Positions 34,771-43,911 of a DNA stretch of 64,000 nt are shown here, one piece after another. A program made the position numbers and the translations under genes. Position 1 is the first letter of the stretch, and every line of letters starts with the position of its first letter. This DNA comes from UBA7960 sp964348755 (GTDB lineage Bacteria; Bacteroidota; Bacteroidia; Bacteroidales; UBA7960). The stretch spans positions 41,408 to 105,407 of the forward strand of contig CAYGDW010000003.1 in the NCBI GenBank assembly GCA_964348755.1. Direction: 5' to 3'. The notes below the pieces were generated by a model. The model was not told the origin of the DNA. It saw nothing but the letters and a program-made list of their open reading frames with translations, and ran no database searches.

Positions 34771-35826
34771 ATGAGCCAAGCTGAAAACAAACCCCTTACC
34801 GACATAGCGAAACTGGGCGAGTTCGGTTTAATTGACCACCTGACAAAAAACATTGCATTACAAAACCCAAAAACCCTGATAGGGGTTGGCGATGATGCCG
34901 CCGTGATTGATGCAGGCCCAGATCTGGTGCTGGTATCGAAAGACCTGCTGGTAGAGGGTGTTCACTTCGACATGGTTTATTCGCCTCTGAAACATTTGGG
35001 TTATAAATCAATTGCCGTTAACCTCAGCGACATTTATGCCATGAATGGCAAGCCATCGCAGGTATTTATAGGCCTGGCGGTTTCGAGCCGCTACACCCTC
35101 GAGGCCCTTGATGAATTGTATGAAGGCATGCTGCTTGCCTGCAATAAATACGGGGTTGATCTGGCGGGGGGCGACACCACTGCAAGCCCCTCGGGTTTGT
35201 TTATTTCAGTAACCGTAATAGGCCATGCCGTACGGGACAAAGTGGTTTATCGCAGCGGCTCAAAACCAAACGATTTAATTTGCGTAAGCGGAAGCCTTGG
35301 AGACGCTTATTGCGGCTTGCTGGTGCTGCAGCGCGAAAAAGCTGCTTTTAAAGCAAACCCCGATCTAAAACCCGACCTGGATAGTTATGAGTTTGTGCTG
35401 CAACGCCAGCTAAAACCCGAACCCCGCCGCGACATTGCCGAACTGCTTGAAAAAGCCGCAGTGATGCCCACTTCCATGATTGATATTTCTGATGGACTGG
35501 CCTCAGAAGTGCTGCACTTATGCAAGAGCTCGGGCACAGGAGCAGTAATATACGAAGAGCACATACCTATTGACCAGCGAATGGCCGCCGTAGCGCATGA
35601 GTTTAATATAGACCCCGCCACCTGCGCGCTGAGTGGTGGTGAAGACTATGAGCTTTTGTTTACCATTACACAGGCAGATTACGAAAAAATAAAAAACATT
35701 GAAGGAATAAGCATTATTGGCCACATGGCTGAGGCCTCGCAGGGCGCACACATAGTAAGCACTTCAGGGCAATGGATTGAGCTAACGGCTCAGGGCTGGG
35801 ATGGATTGAAAAACCGTGGCGAGTAA
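34771..35826 (+). CDS. thiL: Thiamine-monophosphate kinase
   Basis: 351 residues from the ATG at 34771 (a TTG two codons earlier is also in frame). ThiL phosphorylates thiamine monophosphate to the active diphosphate. PurM-like fold motifs: 'LGEFGLIDHL' at the start, 'GVGDDAAVID' near 40, 'LVSKDLLVEGVHFD' near 55, 'DLAGGDTTASP' near 130, 'VSGSLGDAYCG' near 170, 'MIDISDGLASEV' near 235 and 'SGGEDYELLFT' near 287. It lies 9 bp after the aromatic biosynthesis gene and is likely co-transcribed; no TPP riboswitch is seen, in line with a housekeeping role. Confidence 0.95.
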   Translation: MSQAENKPLTDIAKLGEFGLIDHLTKNIALQNPKTLIGVGDDAAVIDAGPDLVLVSKDLLVEGVHFDMVYSPLKHLGYKSIAVNLSDIYAMNGKPSQVFIGLAVSSRYTLEALDELYEGMLLACNKYGVDLAGGDTTASPSGLFISVTVIGHAVRDKVVYRSGSKPNDLICVSGSLGDAYCGLLVLQREKAAFKANPDLKPDLDSYEFVLQRQLKPEPRRDIAELLEKAAVMPTSMIDISDGLASEVLHLCKSSGTGAVIYEEHIPIDQRMAAVAHEFNIDPATCALSGGEDYELLFTITQADYEKIKNIEGISIIGHMAEASQGAHIVSTSGQWIELTAQGWDGLKNRGE

Positions 35827-35922
35827 GAGTTTATGGAATAAATGATGGTTGTTATAAATATGTTTTGGTGTTGGGCAAAGTCGGGAAGACGATTTATTGC
35901 AGGTTGGTAATTGGTTTGGGGC

Positions 35923-36558
35923 ATGGCAAAAAAAAAGAAGTATTATGTTGTTTGGGTAGGGCATGAACCAGGAGTCTTTGATAATTGGGAAGAATGCCGC
36001 AAAGTTGTACACGGGTACGATGGAGCCAGATACAAATCGTTTGAAAGCCTGGAGCAGGCGCAAAAAGCACTGAGCGGCAACCCATTTAAGTATATTGGCA
36101 AAAACACCCTTCCTTCACCTCCTGATCCCGGCAACCTCAAAACAGCAGGGCTGCCTGTCGAAAACAGCATATCGGTTGATGCGGCCTGCAATATGGCAAC
36201 CGGCCAAATGGAGTACCAGGGGGTTTTTACCGCCAACAAGCAATTGTTGTTTAGGCAGGGCCCATTCCCAAAGGCATCAAACAACATTGGCGAGTTTCTT
36301 GCCTTGGTGCATGCCCTGGCCTGGTGCAAGAAAAAAAACCTGACACTTCCTGTTTACTCTGATTCAAGAACAGCCATTGCCTGGGTAAGAAACAAGCATG
36401 CCAAAACCCGGGTTGAACAAACCCAGGAAAATGACCAGTTGTTCGATTTGATTGACCGCGCAGAAAACTGGCTAAAGTTAAACACATGGTCAAATCCTGT
36501 GTTGAAATGGGATACCAGGTTTTGGGGAGAGATCCCGGCCGACTTTGGCCGAAAATAA
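35923..36558 (+). CDS. Ribonuclease H with N-terminal viroplasmin domain
   Basis: 211 residues from the ATG at 35923. Residues 5-50 ('YYVVWVGHEPGVFDNWEEC' and 'GARYKSFESLEQAQKAL') are a caulimovirus viroplasmin/RNase HI N-terminal domain that binds RNA-DNA hybrids. The C-terminal RNase H domain has a complete catalytic set: Asp86 in 'SVDAACN', Glu124 in 'NIGEFLAL', Asp147 in 'VYSDSRTA' and Asp207 near the end. The core is compact and ends directly after the last Asp. Enzymes of this type remove RNA from hybrids in the cytoplasm. A strong hairpin terminator follows 16 bp after the stop. Confidence 0.92.
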   Translation: MAKKKKYYVVWVGHEPGVFDNWEECRKVVHGYDGARYKSFESLEQAQKALSGNPFKYIGKNTLPSPPDPGNLKTAGLPVENSISVDAACNMATGQMEYQGVFTANKQLLFRQGPFPKASNNIGEFLALVHALAWCKKKNLTLPVYSDSRTAIAWVRNKHAKTRVEQTQENDQLFDLIDRAENWLKLNTWSNPVLKWDTRFWGEIPADFGRK

Positions 36559-36574
36559 GCTCAGCAAAAACACA

Positions 36575-36597
36575 AAAGGGCAGCTAAGCTGCCCTTT
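36575..36597. terminator. Bidirectional terminator between RNase H and tRNA-Phe
   Basis: AAAGGGCAGC and GCTGCCCTTT form a perfect 10-bp stem with a 3-base loop. On the minus strand it is followed by TTTTGTGTTTTT, so it should stop the tRNA transcript; on the plus strand it follows the RNase H gene. Confidence 0.85.
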
Positions 36598-36600
36598 GAG

Positions 36601-36673
<73 letters not shown>

Positions 36674-37002
36674 ATGGTGGTCTTTTTTAGACGGTGCAAA
36701 TTTAATGAAACATTTTCAATCTGTACGGGTTTTTTTTAATAGAAGTGCATATTGGTAAAATTAATACCTTTGTGGCTCATTTTCAGCATCCAAATTTTTC
36801 GGTTAGTGTGCAAACAAATTAATTTTGATCTGTAATCCCAATAACCTTAATCAATCGAATGCATTACCGGCTAAAACCCACCACAAATCTTTTATGCTTT
36901 TTTTGCATTTGAGGCCTTCATTTTTTTTTGACAAAAACCTAAAAAATAGGATATTTGCAGTCAATTTTTTTTGCAACCAGGTATTACTAACCTCCTACCA
37001 TA
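36674..37002. promoter_or_regulatory. 329 bp intergenic region upstream of the envelope operon
   Basis: AT-rich and without a credible gene. Besides the promoter given separately at 36927-36957, TACCTTTG at 36765-36772 is a second possible -7 box, which would give a leader of about 230 bases. Sequence upstream of the tRNA (minus strand) must also include its promoter. I see no riboswitch-like fold. Confidence 0.4.
36927..36957 (+). promoter_or_regulatory. Candidate promoter of the five-gene envelope operon
   Basis: TTTG at 36927-36930 and GATATTTG at 36950-36957 (one mismatch to TAnnTTTG) are separated by 19 bp, the best-spaced -33/-7 pair in the window. It lies 46 bp before the first gene at 37003. 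Confidence 0.55.
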
Positions 37003-38283
37003 ATGTATCATTCTAAAATGCGCAGGCAAGCCGGTCTTTTCATTTGTTTTACTGTTCTTTTAATGTTGGTTTTGCCTGCAAGTGCACAAACCCGAATAAC
37101 ATCACCTTATTCGCGGTTCGGGTTGGGCGAATTGATGTTTAACCAGAACTTCAGAAATATTGGAATGGGAGGGATTGGCATTGGGTACCGTTCATTCCTG
37201 ACTGTAAACAACCTCAACCCGGCCTCTTATACTGCAATCGACTCAACTTCATTTGTTTTCGAAGCAACTGCCTTTTCGCATTATTATCAGCAAACAACAA
37301 CTGCACAAAGTCAAATGGGCAATCATACCTCCCTTGCCAATCTGTCTTTTGCTTTTCGGGTAAATAGTTGGTGGGGAGTGGGTATTGGTGTAAAACCTTT
37401 CAGCAGCATGGGTTACAAAATACTAAACACCACGATCCACCCTCAGGAAGGAGCCATCAATTTCCTTTACGAAGGGGCTGGAGGGGTAAACCAAGTATTT
37501 ATCGGAAATGCCTTTATGCCTTTCAAGGGTCTGTCGGTGGGGGTAAACGCTTCCTTTCTATTTGGCAGCATGGAGCAGCACTCAAGCGTTTCTTCTGACT
37601 CCACAGGCTTCTTTCTGGCCAACCAGATTAAAGCCAACCATGTAAGCGACTGGCATTTTGGATTTGGTGCTCAATATGAGCTGAAGTTTTCAAACAACCG
37701 CCACATTACCTTCGGAGCTATTTATGGACCTGCAACCTCAATAAATGCCTGGCAAACCGAAACCATTCAGCGAATGCTGCCTGGCTTTACGCGTTTCGAC
37801 ACCATAAGCCATTACCAGGGAGTCAGGGGGTCAGTGCCGATTCCTTCGTACTGGGGCGCGGGTTTCTTTGCAAGAATAAACGAACAATTGGCAGCCGGAT
37901 TTGATTATCAAACCCAAAACTGGGAAAAGTTTGAACTTTTCGACACTCCCGGCAACCTCAACAATACTTATCAGTTTGCAATGGGTTTACAACTCAATCC
38001 CAGCGAGCAAACCTTCTCAAACTTCCTTAGCCGCATCGAATACCGGGCTGGTTTTCGTTATGGGCAAACCTATCTCAACCTTAACAACCAGGCCATAAAT
38101 GAGTTTGGCATAAGTTTTGGAATTGGATTACCAATCAGAAGAACCTTTAACGGCCTGAACCTTGGTTTTGAGTTTGGCCAAAGAGGCACCACCGAAAACA
38201 ACTTGATAAAGGAGAATATTTACCGCATAAACATTGGGGTAAACATTTATGAGCGGTGGTTTATGAGAAGGAGATTTTTTTAA
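37003..38283 (+). CDS. Outer-membrane beta-barrel protein of unknown function
   Basis: 426 residues (421 if the ATG at 37018 is used). A signal peptide ends at 'ASAQ'. The mature protein begins 'TRITSPYSRFGLGEL', a start shared by a Bacteroidota group of barrel proteins, and then shows alternating beta strands with many Gly and aromatic residues, ending '.YRINIGVNIYERWFMRRRFF'. FadL- or PorV-like topology is likely, but no ligand or role is known to me. It is the first gene of an operon with a TPR lipoprotein, LptC, a CorC-like protein and a PpiD-like chaperone, which points to outer-membrane or LPS biogenesis. Confidence 0.8.
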   Translation: MYHSKMRRQAGLFICFTVLLMLVLPASAQTRITSPYSRFGLGELMFNQNFRNIGMGGIGIGYRSFLTVNNLNPASYTAIDSTSFVFEATAFSHYYQQTTTAQSQMGNHTSLANLSFAFRVNSWWGVGIGVKPFSSMGYKILNTTIHPQEGAINFLYEGAGGVNQVFIGNAFMPFKGLSVGVNASFLFGSMEQHSSVSSDSTGFFLANQIKANHVSDWHFGFGAQYELKFSNNRHITFGAIYGPATSINAWQTETIQRMLPGFTRFDTISHYQGVRGSVPIPSYWGAGFFARINEQLAAGFDYQTQNWEKFELFDTPGNLNNTYQFAMGLQLNPSEQTFSNFLSRIEYRAGFRYGQTYLNLNNQAINEFGISFGIGLPIRRTFNGLNLGFEFGQRGTTENNLIKENIYRINIGVNIYERWFMRRRFF

Positions 38284-38306
38284 AACCAACATTAACCAAC
38301 AAAACA

Positions 38307-39719
38307 ATGAAAACGAATTTTTTTTCAATGGCAACTGCAGGGCTTATCATGTTTTGCATAACAAGCTGCTTTGCGGGCAAAAACACGGGCGCTGCCGATA
38401 CCTTCGGGTCGTTTGAAGCTGCATACGAATTGGAGGTTGCCGGTACGGGAGCCATCGCCAATCCCGACCAGCCCAGGTTTGGCCGCGACAGTGTTACGTG
38501 TGTTAAAAACTGGTCGTTGTATTCAGAACATTTCAGGCAGCGCAATTTTGCCCCGGCAATAGGCCCCTGGCGCTGGATGTTTTTAAACTGCCCACGTGCC
38601 ACCGAAAACCTTTATATACATGGAGCAACTCTTGTAAACTTCATGCTTCATAACGAAACCAACCCGGCCAAAAGGGAGGCCCTGATTGACACATTGCTGA
38701 TGGTGCACGATCAGCGAATCAAATACTTTGGCCGCGAAGGATTTGTGCTTGGGCGCAAGGCTTCAGATTTTTACCGCTTAAGGCCTGATGCATCAAAAGA
38801 GCACTTTGAAATTTCTGAACGTTCAATCGAACTTGAAGGCAATGCTTCGCAGGCCGAAGTACTTACCATAAACTTTCAGTCGGCCGTAAGGCTGGTTGAG
38901 GCTGGCTTGCTCGATGCCGAAGTAATTGTAAAAAACTACGACAGGGCAATAGAATATATTGAAAACAGCATTGCCAACAACCCTGCCGACACTGTCTTTT
39001 TCAATCCAGCCAGAGAGCTTATTACCGGATTGTTTGAGCCATTTGCAAGTTGCGAAAACCTGGTTAGAATTTACAGACCCCGTTTTGATGCAAACCCCGA
39101 CGACCCGGAGTTGCTTGAAAAAATTACAGCAATGCTTAACCGGTCGGGCTGCACCGAAGACCCGCTGTTTTTCCTGGCCACGCGCAACTTTCACCGTCTG
39201 CGCCCAACTGCCCAGTCGGCCTTTTTGATGGGCCGCCTTGAGAGCAACCAGCGCAATTTTGCCCAGGCACTCGAGTATTTTGAGCAGGCTGCTGCCCTTA
39301 CCGAAAACGGGAACGGGCCCGACAGGTTTACCACCTTTATGCTAATGGCCGACATTTTGTACCGCAACCTGAACCGCATGCCACAAGCCCGCACCCTGGC
39401 TCTCAGAGCCAGCGAAGTCAGGCCCAACGACGGACGGCCATTTTTGCTCATTGGCGAAATGTACACAGCCAGTGCCCGCTCTTGCGGCACTGACGAAATA
39501 TCGACCGCCGCCATTTATTGGGCTGCCGTTGATAAATTTATAAAAGCACGCAATGTTGACAGCGACCCACAGGTAATAAGCAGGGCCAACCAACTAATTG
39601 CTGCCTTCTCGCAACACTTCCCAAGCAACGAAATTTTGTTCTTCCACGGCCTTGATGGCGGAAAAACCGTAAGGGCCGAGTGCTGGATAAACGAAACTAC
39701 CGTTGCACGGCCAAGATAA
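38307..39719 (+). CDS. TPR-containing lipoprotein
   Basis: 470 residues from the ATG at 38307, 23 bp after the previous stop. The signal peptide ends in a lipobox at Cys21 ('CITSC'), so the protein is a lipoprotein. The rest is helical with tetratricopeptide-like pairs, clearest in the C-terminal half ('RNFAQALEYFEQAAALTE', 'MPQARTLALRASEVRPNDG'). TPR lipoproteins commonly act as scaffolds in the periplasm. Bacteroidota genomes often keep this gene next to the barrel protein and lptC, as here; its own job is not known to me. Confidence 0.82.
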   Translation: MKTNFFSMATAGLIMFCITSCFAGKNTGAADTFGSFEAAYELEVAGTGAIANPDQPRFGRDSVTCVKNWSLYSEHFRQRNFAPAIGPWRWMFLNCPRATENLYIHGATLVNFMLHNETNPAKREALIDTLLMVHDQRIKYFGREGFVLGRKASDFYRLRPDASKEHFEISERSIELEGNASQAEVLTINFQSAVRLVEAGLLDAEVIVKNYDRAIEYIENSIANNPADTVFFNPARELITGLFEPFASCENLVRIYRPRFDANPDDPELLEKITAMLNRSGCTEDPLFFLATRNFHRLRPTAQSAFLMGRLESNQRNFAQALEYFEQAAALTENGNGPDRFTTFMLMADILYRNLNRMPQARTLALRASEVRPNDGRPFLLIGEMYTASARSCGTDEISTAAIYWAAVDKFIKARNVDSDPQVISRANQLIAAFSQHFPSNEILFFHGLDGGKTVRAECWINETTVARPR

Positions 39720-39731
39720 TAAAACCCCAAA

Positions 39732-40328
39732 ATGGGAAACATAGGAGTATTCCAAAAAATATCACTGAAAAACATTGCCATTCTTATTGGAGTGGCAATG
39801 TTTTTTTCGTGCAAAGGCGACCTGCAAACCATTCAATCGCTCACCCAAAAAGATGAATCGCCAATTGAATCAGGGCTTGACATTGAACTTATCCATAGTA
39901 GCCACGCCCGAACACGACTTGTATTGAAGGCCCCAAGAATGGATCGCTATGCCGGTGAAAAAAACTATGTTGAAATGCCCGAAGGTATTACAGTAGTGTT
40001 TTATGACTCATTAATGAATGTTACCTCAACCCTTACTGCAAACTATGCAATTAATTACCTTCTTGAAGAAAAGTTTGAAGCCCGCAACAATGTAGAGGTT
40101 GTAAACGAAGCCAACGAAAAACTAAACACCGAACAACTAATCTGGGACCAACGAAAAGGAATCATATTTACGGAAAAATTTGTGAAAATTACTACCGGCG
40201 ATGAAGTGCTTTATGGCGAAGGCATGGAGTCGGACGAACGATTTACCAACTGGAGGATAATACAATCCAGGGGCACAATTATGGTTGATACAGGCCCCAT
40301 TGTACCAACCGATAGCGAAGCATTTTAA
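39732..40328 (+). CDS. lptC: LPS export periplasmic protein LptC
   Basis: 198 residues. The N-terminus has a hydrophobic segment ending in 'MFFSC' (Cys27), a possible lipobox, whereas LptC of enterics keeps a membrane helix. The body has the LptC beta-jellyroll pattern: 'LIHSSHARTRLVLKAPRMD', 'YVEMPEGITVVFYDS', 'TSTLTANYAINYLLEEKFEARNNV', 'LNTEQLIWD', 'IFTEKFVKI'. LptC takes LPS from the LptB2FG extractor and hands it to LptA in the periplasmic bridge. Spacing to the upstream TPR gene is 12 bp, so it is in the same operon. Confidence 0.88.
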   Translation: MGNIGVFQKISLKNIAILIGVAMFFSCKGDLQTIQSLTQKDESPIESGLDIELIHSSHARTRLVLKAPRMDRYAGEKNYVEMPEGITVVFYDSLMNVTSTLTANYAINYLLEEKFEARNNVEVVNEANEKLNTEQLIWDQRKGIIFTEKFVKITTGDEVLYGEGMESDERFTNWRIIQSRGTIMVDTGPIVPTDSEAF

Positions 40329-40346
40329 TAACTCATGGTTTTTTGG

Positions 40347-40354
40347 TAATTTTG
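40347..40354 (+). promoter_or_regulatory. Candidate internal -7 box before the CorC-like gene
   Basis: TAATTTTG fits TAnnTTTG and lies 22 bp before the TTG start at 40377, so the last two genes may also be transcribed separately. Confidence 0.35.
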
Positions 40355-40376
40355 CCTCATTATCAACCGGTAACCC

Positions 40377-41645
40377 TTGAACAACTTCGCAATTATTTCA
40401 ATTAGCCTTTTATTCTCCGCATTCTTCTCAGGAATGGAGATTGCATTTATATCGGCCAACAAACTTAAGGTAGAGGTCGACAAAAAAGGCGGAGGGATTT
40501 CAGCCAGGATTCTTTCAGGCTTTATTCATAAAGAGTCAAACTTTATTTCGGCAATGCTGGTGGGCAACAATATAGCCCTGGTGGTTTATGGCATTTCGAT
40601 AGCCGCAATTATGCAGCCTTTCTTTGAAAGAATTCTTCCACCCCCCCTCAACAGCAACTTTGGCATACTCTTTCTGCAAACCATTGTGTCAGCAACCGTA
40701 ATTCTGGTTTTTGCCGAATTTCTCCCAAAAGCGCTTTTTCGAATTAACCCCAACCGCTTTCTGTCGGTATTTGCATTGCCTGTTTACCTTATTTACTACC
40801 TGCTTTTTCCGCTGGTATTAATCACAATAAAGTTTTCGGAGTTTATACTAAAGTACTTTTTTAAATTGAACCTTCGCAATCGCAAAAAAGTGTTCGACAT
40901 TGTAGATATCGACAATTTTTTGGAGGAGTTTAGCAAAAGCACCGAAAAAGTAAGTGAAGAAAGACCCGAACTTCAGATTTTTCGCAATGCCATTGAGTTT
41001 CCCGACATAAAGGTGCGCGAGTGCATGATACCCCGCACCGAAGTAGTTGCAGTGGCCAATGAAGAACAACCCGCCCAAATACGCTCAATCTTTTCCCAAA
41101 CCGGCTTGTCAAAAATTCTGATTTACCGCCATACTATTGACAATATTATAGGCTATGTGCATGCATTCGATTTTTTCAGCATGCCCAAAGCAGTAAATCA
41201 GATTATAAGACCGGTTTTGCTGGTGCCCGAAACCATGCATATTAACAAACTTCTCAAAAATTTCATACAACAGCAAAAAAGCATTGCAGTGGTAGTCGAT
41301 GAATTTGGGGGCACCTCGGGCATTATTACTATCGAAGACATTATGGAAGAAATATTTGGCGAAATTGACGATGAGTATGACGTGGATGACCTTGTTGAAA
41401 AACAGGTTTCAGAAAATGAATACTTGTTATCGGCCAGACTCGAGATTGACTACCTTAACAGGCACTTTGGGCTTAACCTACCCGAATCTGATGAATATGA
41501 AACCTTGGGCGGGCTGATTCTAAAGCATCTTGAAAGCATACCTGAAAAAGGGCAGGAACTACAGATACCCGGCTTCAGCTTCCGCATAACCCAGGTTGGG
41601 ATAAAACGCATTGAACTGGTTCTGGTAAAAACACAGGCATCTTAG
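40377..41645 (+). CDS. CNNM/CBS/CorC-domain membrane protein (hemolysin C family, GldE-like)
   Basis: 422 residues. The TTG at 40377 is a good start because the protein then begins 'NNFAIISISLLFSAFFSGMEIAF', which is where CNNM proteins begin. Domains: CNNM/DUF21 with three or four membrane helices (1-165), a CBS pair (about 210-335, with 'MIPRTEVVAV' and 'DEFGGTSGIITIEDIMEEIFGEI'), and the CorC_HlyC transporter-associated domain (345-420). Related proteins are thought to export magnesium; GldE, a gliding-motility accessory protein, has the same plan. The neighbouring lptC and PPIase genes are a common Bacteroidota arrangement. Confidence 0.9.
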   Translation: MNNFAIISISLLFSAFFSGMEIAFISANKLKVEVDKKGGGISARILSGFIHKESNFISAMLVGNNIALVVYGISIAAIMQPFFERILPPPLNSNFGILFLQTIVSATVILVFAEFLPKALFRINPNRFLSVFALPVYLIYYLLFPLVLITIKFSEFILKYFFKLNLRNRKKVFDIVDIDNFLEEFSKSTEKVSEERPELQIFRNAIEFPDIKVRECMIPRTEVVAVANEEQPAQIRSIFSQTGLSKILIYRHTIDNIIGYVHAFDFFSMPKAVNQIIRPVLLVPETMHINKLLKNFIQQQKSIAVVVDEFGGTSGIITIEDIMEEIFGEIDDEYDVDDLVEKQVSENEYLLSARLEIDYLNRHFGLNLPESDEYETLGGLILKHLESIPEKGQELQIPGFSFRITQVGIKRIELVLVKTQAS

Positions 41646-41691
41646 CCAAACTTATTCAAAAATTTATAAGCTGTTAATTCAATTTCTGTTA

Positions 41692-41699
41692 TACCTTTG
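41692..41699 (+). promoter_or_regulatory. Candidate -7 box of the PpiD-like gene
   Basis: TACCTTTG matches TAnnTTTG and lies 32 bp before the ATG at 41731, within the 85 bp gap after the CorC-like gene. Confidence 0.42.
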
Positions 41700-41730
41700 C
41701 AATCTGAATTTTTAAAAAAAGACTTTTGTT

Positions 41731-43854
41731 ATGGCTGTAATATCCAAGATAAGAAGCTACTCGGGTTTACTTATCGCTGTAATAGGCATTGCCCTTGTGG
41801 CATTTGTACTTGGCGATTTTTTCGGCTATGGCCCAATGGGTGGCCAGAGTATTGATGTTGGCAAAGTTGACAAGACCAACATTTCGTTTCAGGAATTTGA
41901 GAAACGCGTTAATGACCGCCTCGAAGGCTGGAAAATGGAAACTGGCAACCAAAACCCTGGCCCTGCCGAAACCTTTCAGTTGCGCCAGCAAGTTTGGACA
42001 TCGATGGTGCGAGAAATTTTGCTTAACAAGGAGTTGGAAGGCCTTGGAATTGAAGTTTCGACCGATGAGCTTTACCACCTGATTCATGGCCCAAACCCTC
42101 ACCCGGTCATTGTGCGTAACTTTTCGAACCCCGCCGATGGCAGTTTTGACCCCGAACAGGTGCTGAACTTTTTGCGCAATTTCGATGCCCTGGACGACAA
42201 CACCCGCAACCAGTGGTTGCAAATAGAGCAATACATTAAACGCGAACGCCAGGAATACAAGTATCACAACCTGATTCGCCAGGGTTTTTACATGCCTGCA
42301 GCCCTCCTCAAGCTCGACTTTCAGGAGCGCAACGCCGTGGCCGACTTTCGCTACATGGCAAAGTCATTTGCGAGCATTGCTGACAGCCTTGTTCAGGTTT
42401 CGGAGCGCGATCTTCGCCGGGTTTACGAAAGCAATCGCAAGACTTTTGATCGCGAAGCCTCAAGGAGCCTGCAATATGTAATGTTTCCGGTATTTGCCAG
42501 CGAGGAAGACCGCGAAAACCTCCGCAAAGAGTTAATAGACCTTATACCCGAATTTACGGCTGCCGAAAACATGCAGACCTTTATAAACTCGGCTTCCGAC
42601 GAGCGTTTTAACCCCACGTTTCTAAGCCAGGGTCAGCTTTCGGCCCAGCTTGATTCGGCAATGTTCAACTCGCCGGTTGGCACCATTTATGGCCCTGTAA
42701 CCGAAGGCGATGCCTTTGTTATGGCAAAGCTTACCGATATTCAGTTCAGGCCCGACAGTATGCGCGCAAGTCACATACTAATTACTTACACAGGATCAGC
42801 CGCGGCCAATCAAACCACCACCCGCACCATTGACCAGGCCCGCGCCCTGGCCGACAGTTTGGTTACTGTTATAAGAAGAAATCCTGCAAGTTTTGGCGAC
42901 CTTGCGGTTCAATATTCCGACGATCCGTCGGCCCAAATGAACCGTGGCGATATTGAGTGGTTCAGGGATTTTGAAATGGTTCCCGAGTTTTCGGCAGCGG
43001 TGATTGCCGCAAATACCAATTCATTTACCACAGCCGAAACTCAGTTTGGCATTCACGTAATTCATGTAACCGGCAAGTCGGCCCCTACAAAAAAAGTACA
43101 GGTGGCCCTTCTCACCCGAAAAATTGAGCCCAGCAACCGTACTTTCCAAATAGTATTTGCACAAGCGAGCGAATTTGCAAACCTGCTGCAAACCGACAAA
43201 AATTTTGAAGAGGCAGTCGAAGAGAAAGGCCAAAGCCTGAGGGTGGTCGAAATGGTGCACGAAATGGATATGACTCTACCCGGAATTGAGAACCCAAGGG
43301 AAATCATCCGGTGGGCATTTGATCCAAAAACCAAGGTAGGAAGCACATCGCAGATTTTTGATATCGACAATCGCTTTATTATTGCATCGCTCACAGGTAA
43401 AGCCGATAAAGGCATTCAACCGCTTGATAAAGTAAAGGAAGAAGTAACCGAACTTGTCTTACGCGAGAAAAAGTTTGATATGCTGGCCACAGAAATGAAC
43501 CAAGCCAAATCGGCCGGAAATTTCGATGCTGTTGCAGCAAAACTGGGGCTAACAATCGAACAGGCCCTCGAAATGAGATTTTACATGCTCAACCTTCCAA
43601 ACTTTGGCGCTGAGCCAAGGGTAATAGGGGCGGCATTCGGCCTTAAGCAAAATACCGTTTCAGAACCCATTAAGGGCAATACTGGCGCATTTCTGGTTGA
43701 AGTTTTGAAACATGAGCCAGCCGTTGAACCCGATAATTTCTCGGCAAGCCAAAGCCTGTTGAAAAATGCATTTTCTAACCGTATTATAAACGATGTGTTT
43801 AATGCTATTCGCAACAATGCCCGAATAGAAGACAATCGCAACATGTTCTTTTAA
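41731..43854 (+). CDS. PpiD/SurA-type periplasmic peptidyl-prolyl isomerase
   Basis: 707 residues. One N-terminal membrane helix (about 12-32, 'SGLLIAVIGIALVAFVLGDFF') anchors it; a SurA-N-like chaperone region follows (about 50-220), then a parvulin PPIase domain (about 345-450: 'RASHILITYTG', 'FGDLAVQYSDDPSAQMNRGDIEWF', 'TQFGIHVIHVTGK') and a second, degenerate parvulin-like part (about 470-600). PpiD helps newly exported outer-membrane proteins fold as they leave the Sec translocon. It is the last gene of the envelope operon, separated from its neighbour by 85 bp with a possible own promoter. The end converges on the AOR gene. Confidence 0.93.
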   Translation: MAVISKIRSYSGLLIAVIGIALVAFVLGDFFGYGPMGGQSIDVGKVDKTNISFQEFEKRVNDRLEGWKMETGNQNPGPAETFQLRQQVWTSMVREILLNKELEGLGIEVSTDELYHLIHGPNPHPVIVRNFSNPADGSFDPEQVLNFLRNFDALDDNTRNQWLQIEQYIKRERQEYKYHNLIRQGFYMPAALLKLDFQERNAVADFRYMAKSFASIADSLVQVSERDLRRVYESNRKTFDREASRSLQYVMFPVFASEEDRENLRKELIDLIPEFTAAENMQTFINSASDERFNPTFLSQGQLSAQLDSAMFNSPVGTIYGPVTEGDAFVMAKLTDIQFRPDSMRASHILITYTGSAAANQTTTRTIDQARALADSLVTVIRRNPASFGDLAVQYSDDPSAQMNRGDIEWFRDFEMVPEFSAAVIAANTNSFTTAETQFGIHVIHVTGKSAPTKKVQVALLTRKIEPSNRTFQIVFAQASEFANLLQTDKNFEEAVEEKGQSLRVVEMVHEMDMTLPGIENPREIIRWAFDPKTKVGSTSQIFDIDNRFIIASLTGKADKGIQPLDKVKEEVTELVLREKKFDMLATEMNQAKSAGNFDAVAAKLGLTIEQALEMRFYMLNLPNFGAEPRVIGAAFGLKQNTVSEPIKGNTGAFLVEVLKHEPAVEPDNFSASQSLLKNAFSNRIINDVFNAIRNNARIEDNRNMFF

Positions 43855-43911
43855 CAGGCAGGTTCACAAACAAACAGGGGTTGCTTCAGTTTGGGGCAGC
43901 TCCAGTTTTTT

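Noticed and set aside
34680..34771. Possible TPP riboswitch before thiL.
   Set aside because: Only 9 bp separate thiL from the upstream gene and no THI-box-like pattern is present.
36825..37016. Open frame of 63 codons before the envelope operon.
   Set aside because: Low-complexity AT-rich translation with no start signal; it overlaps the likely promoter of the next operon.
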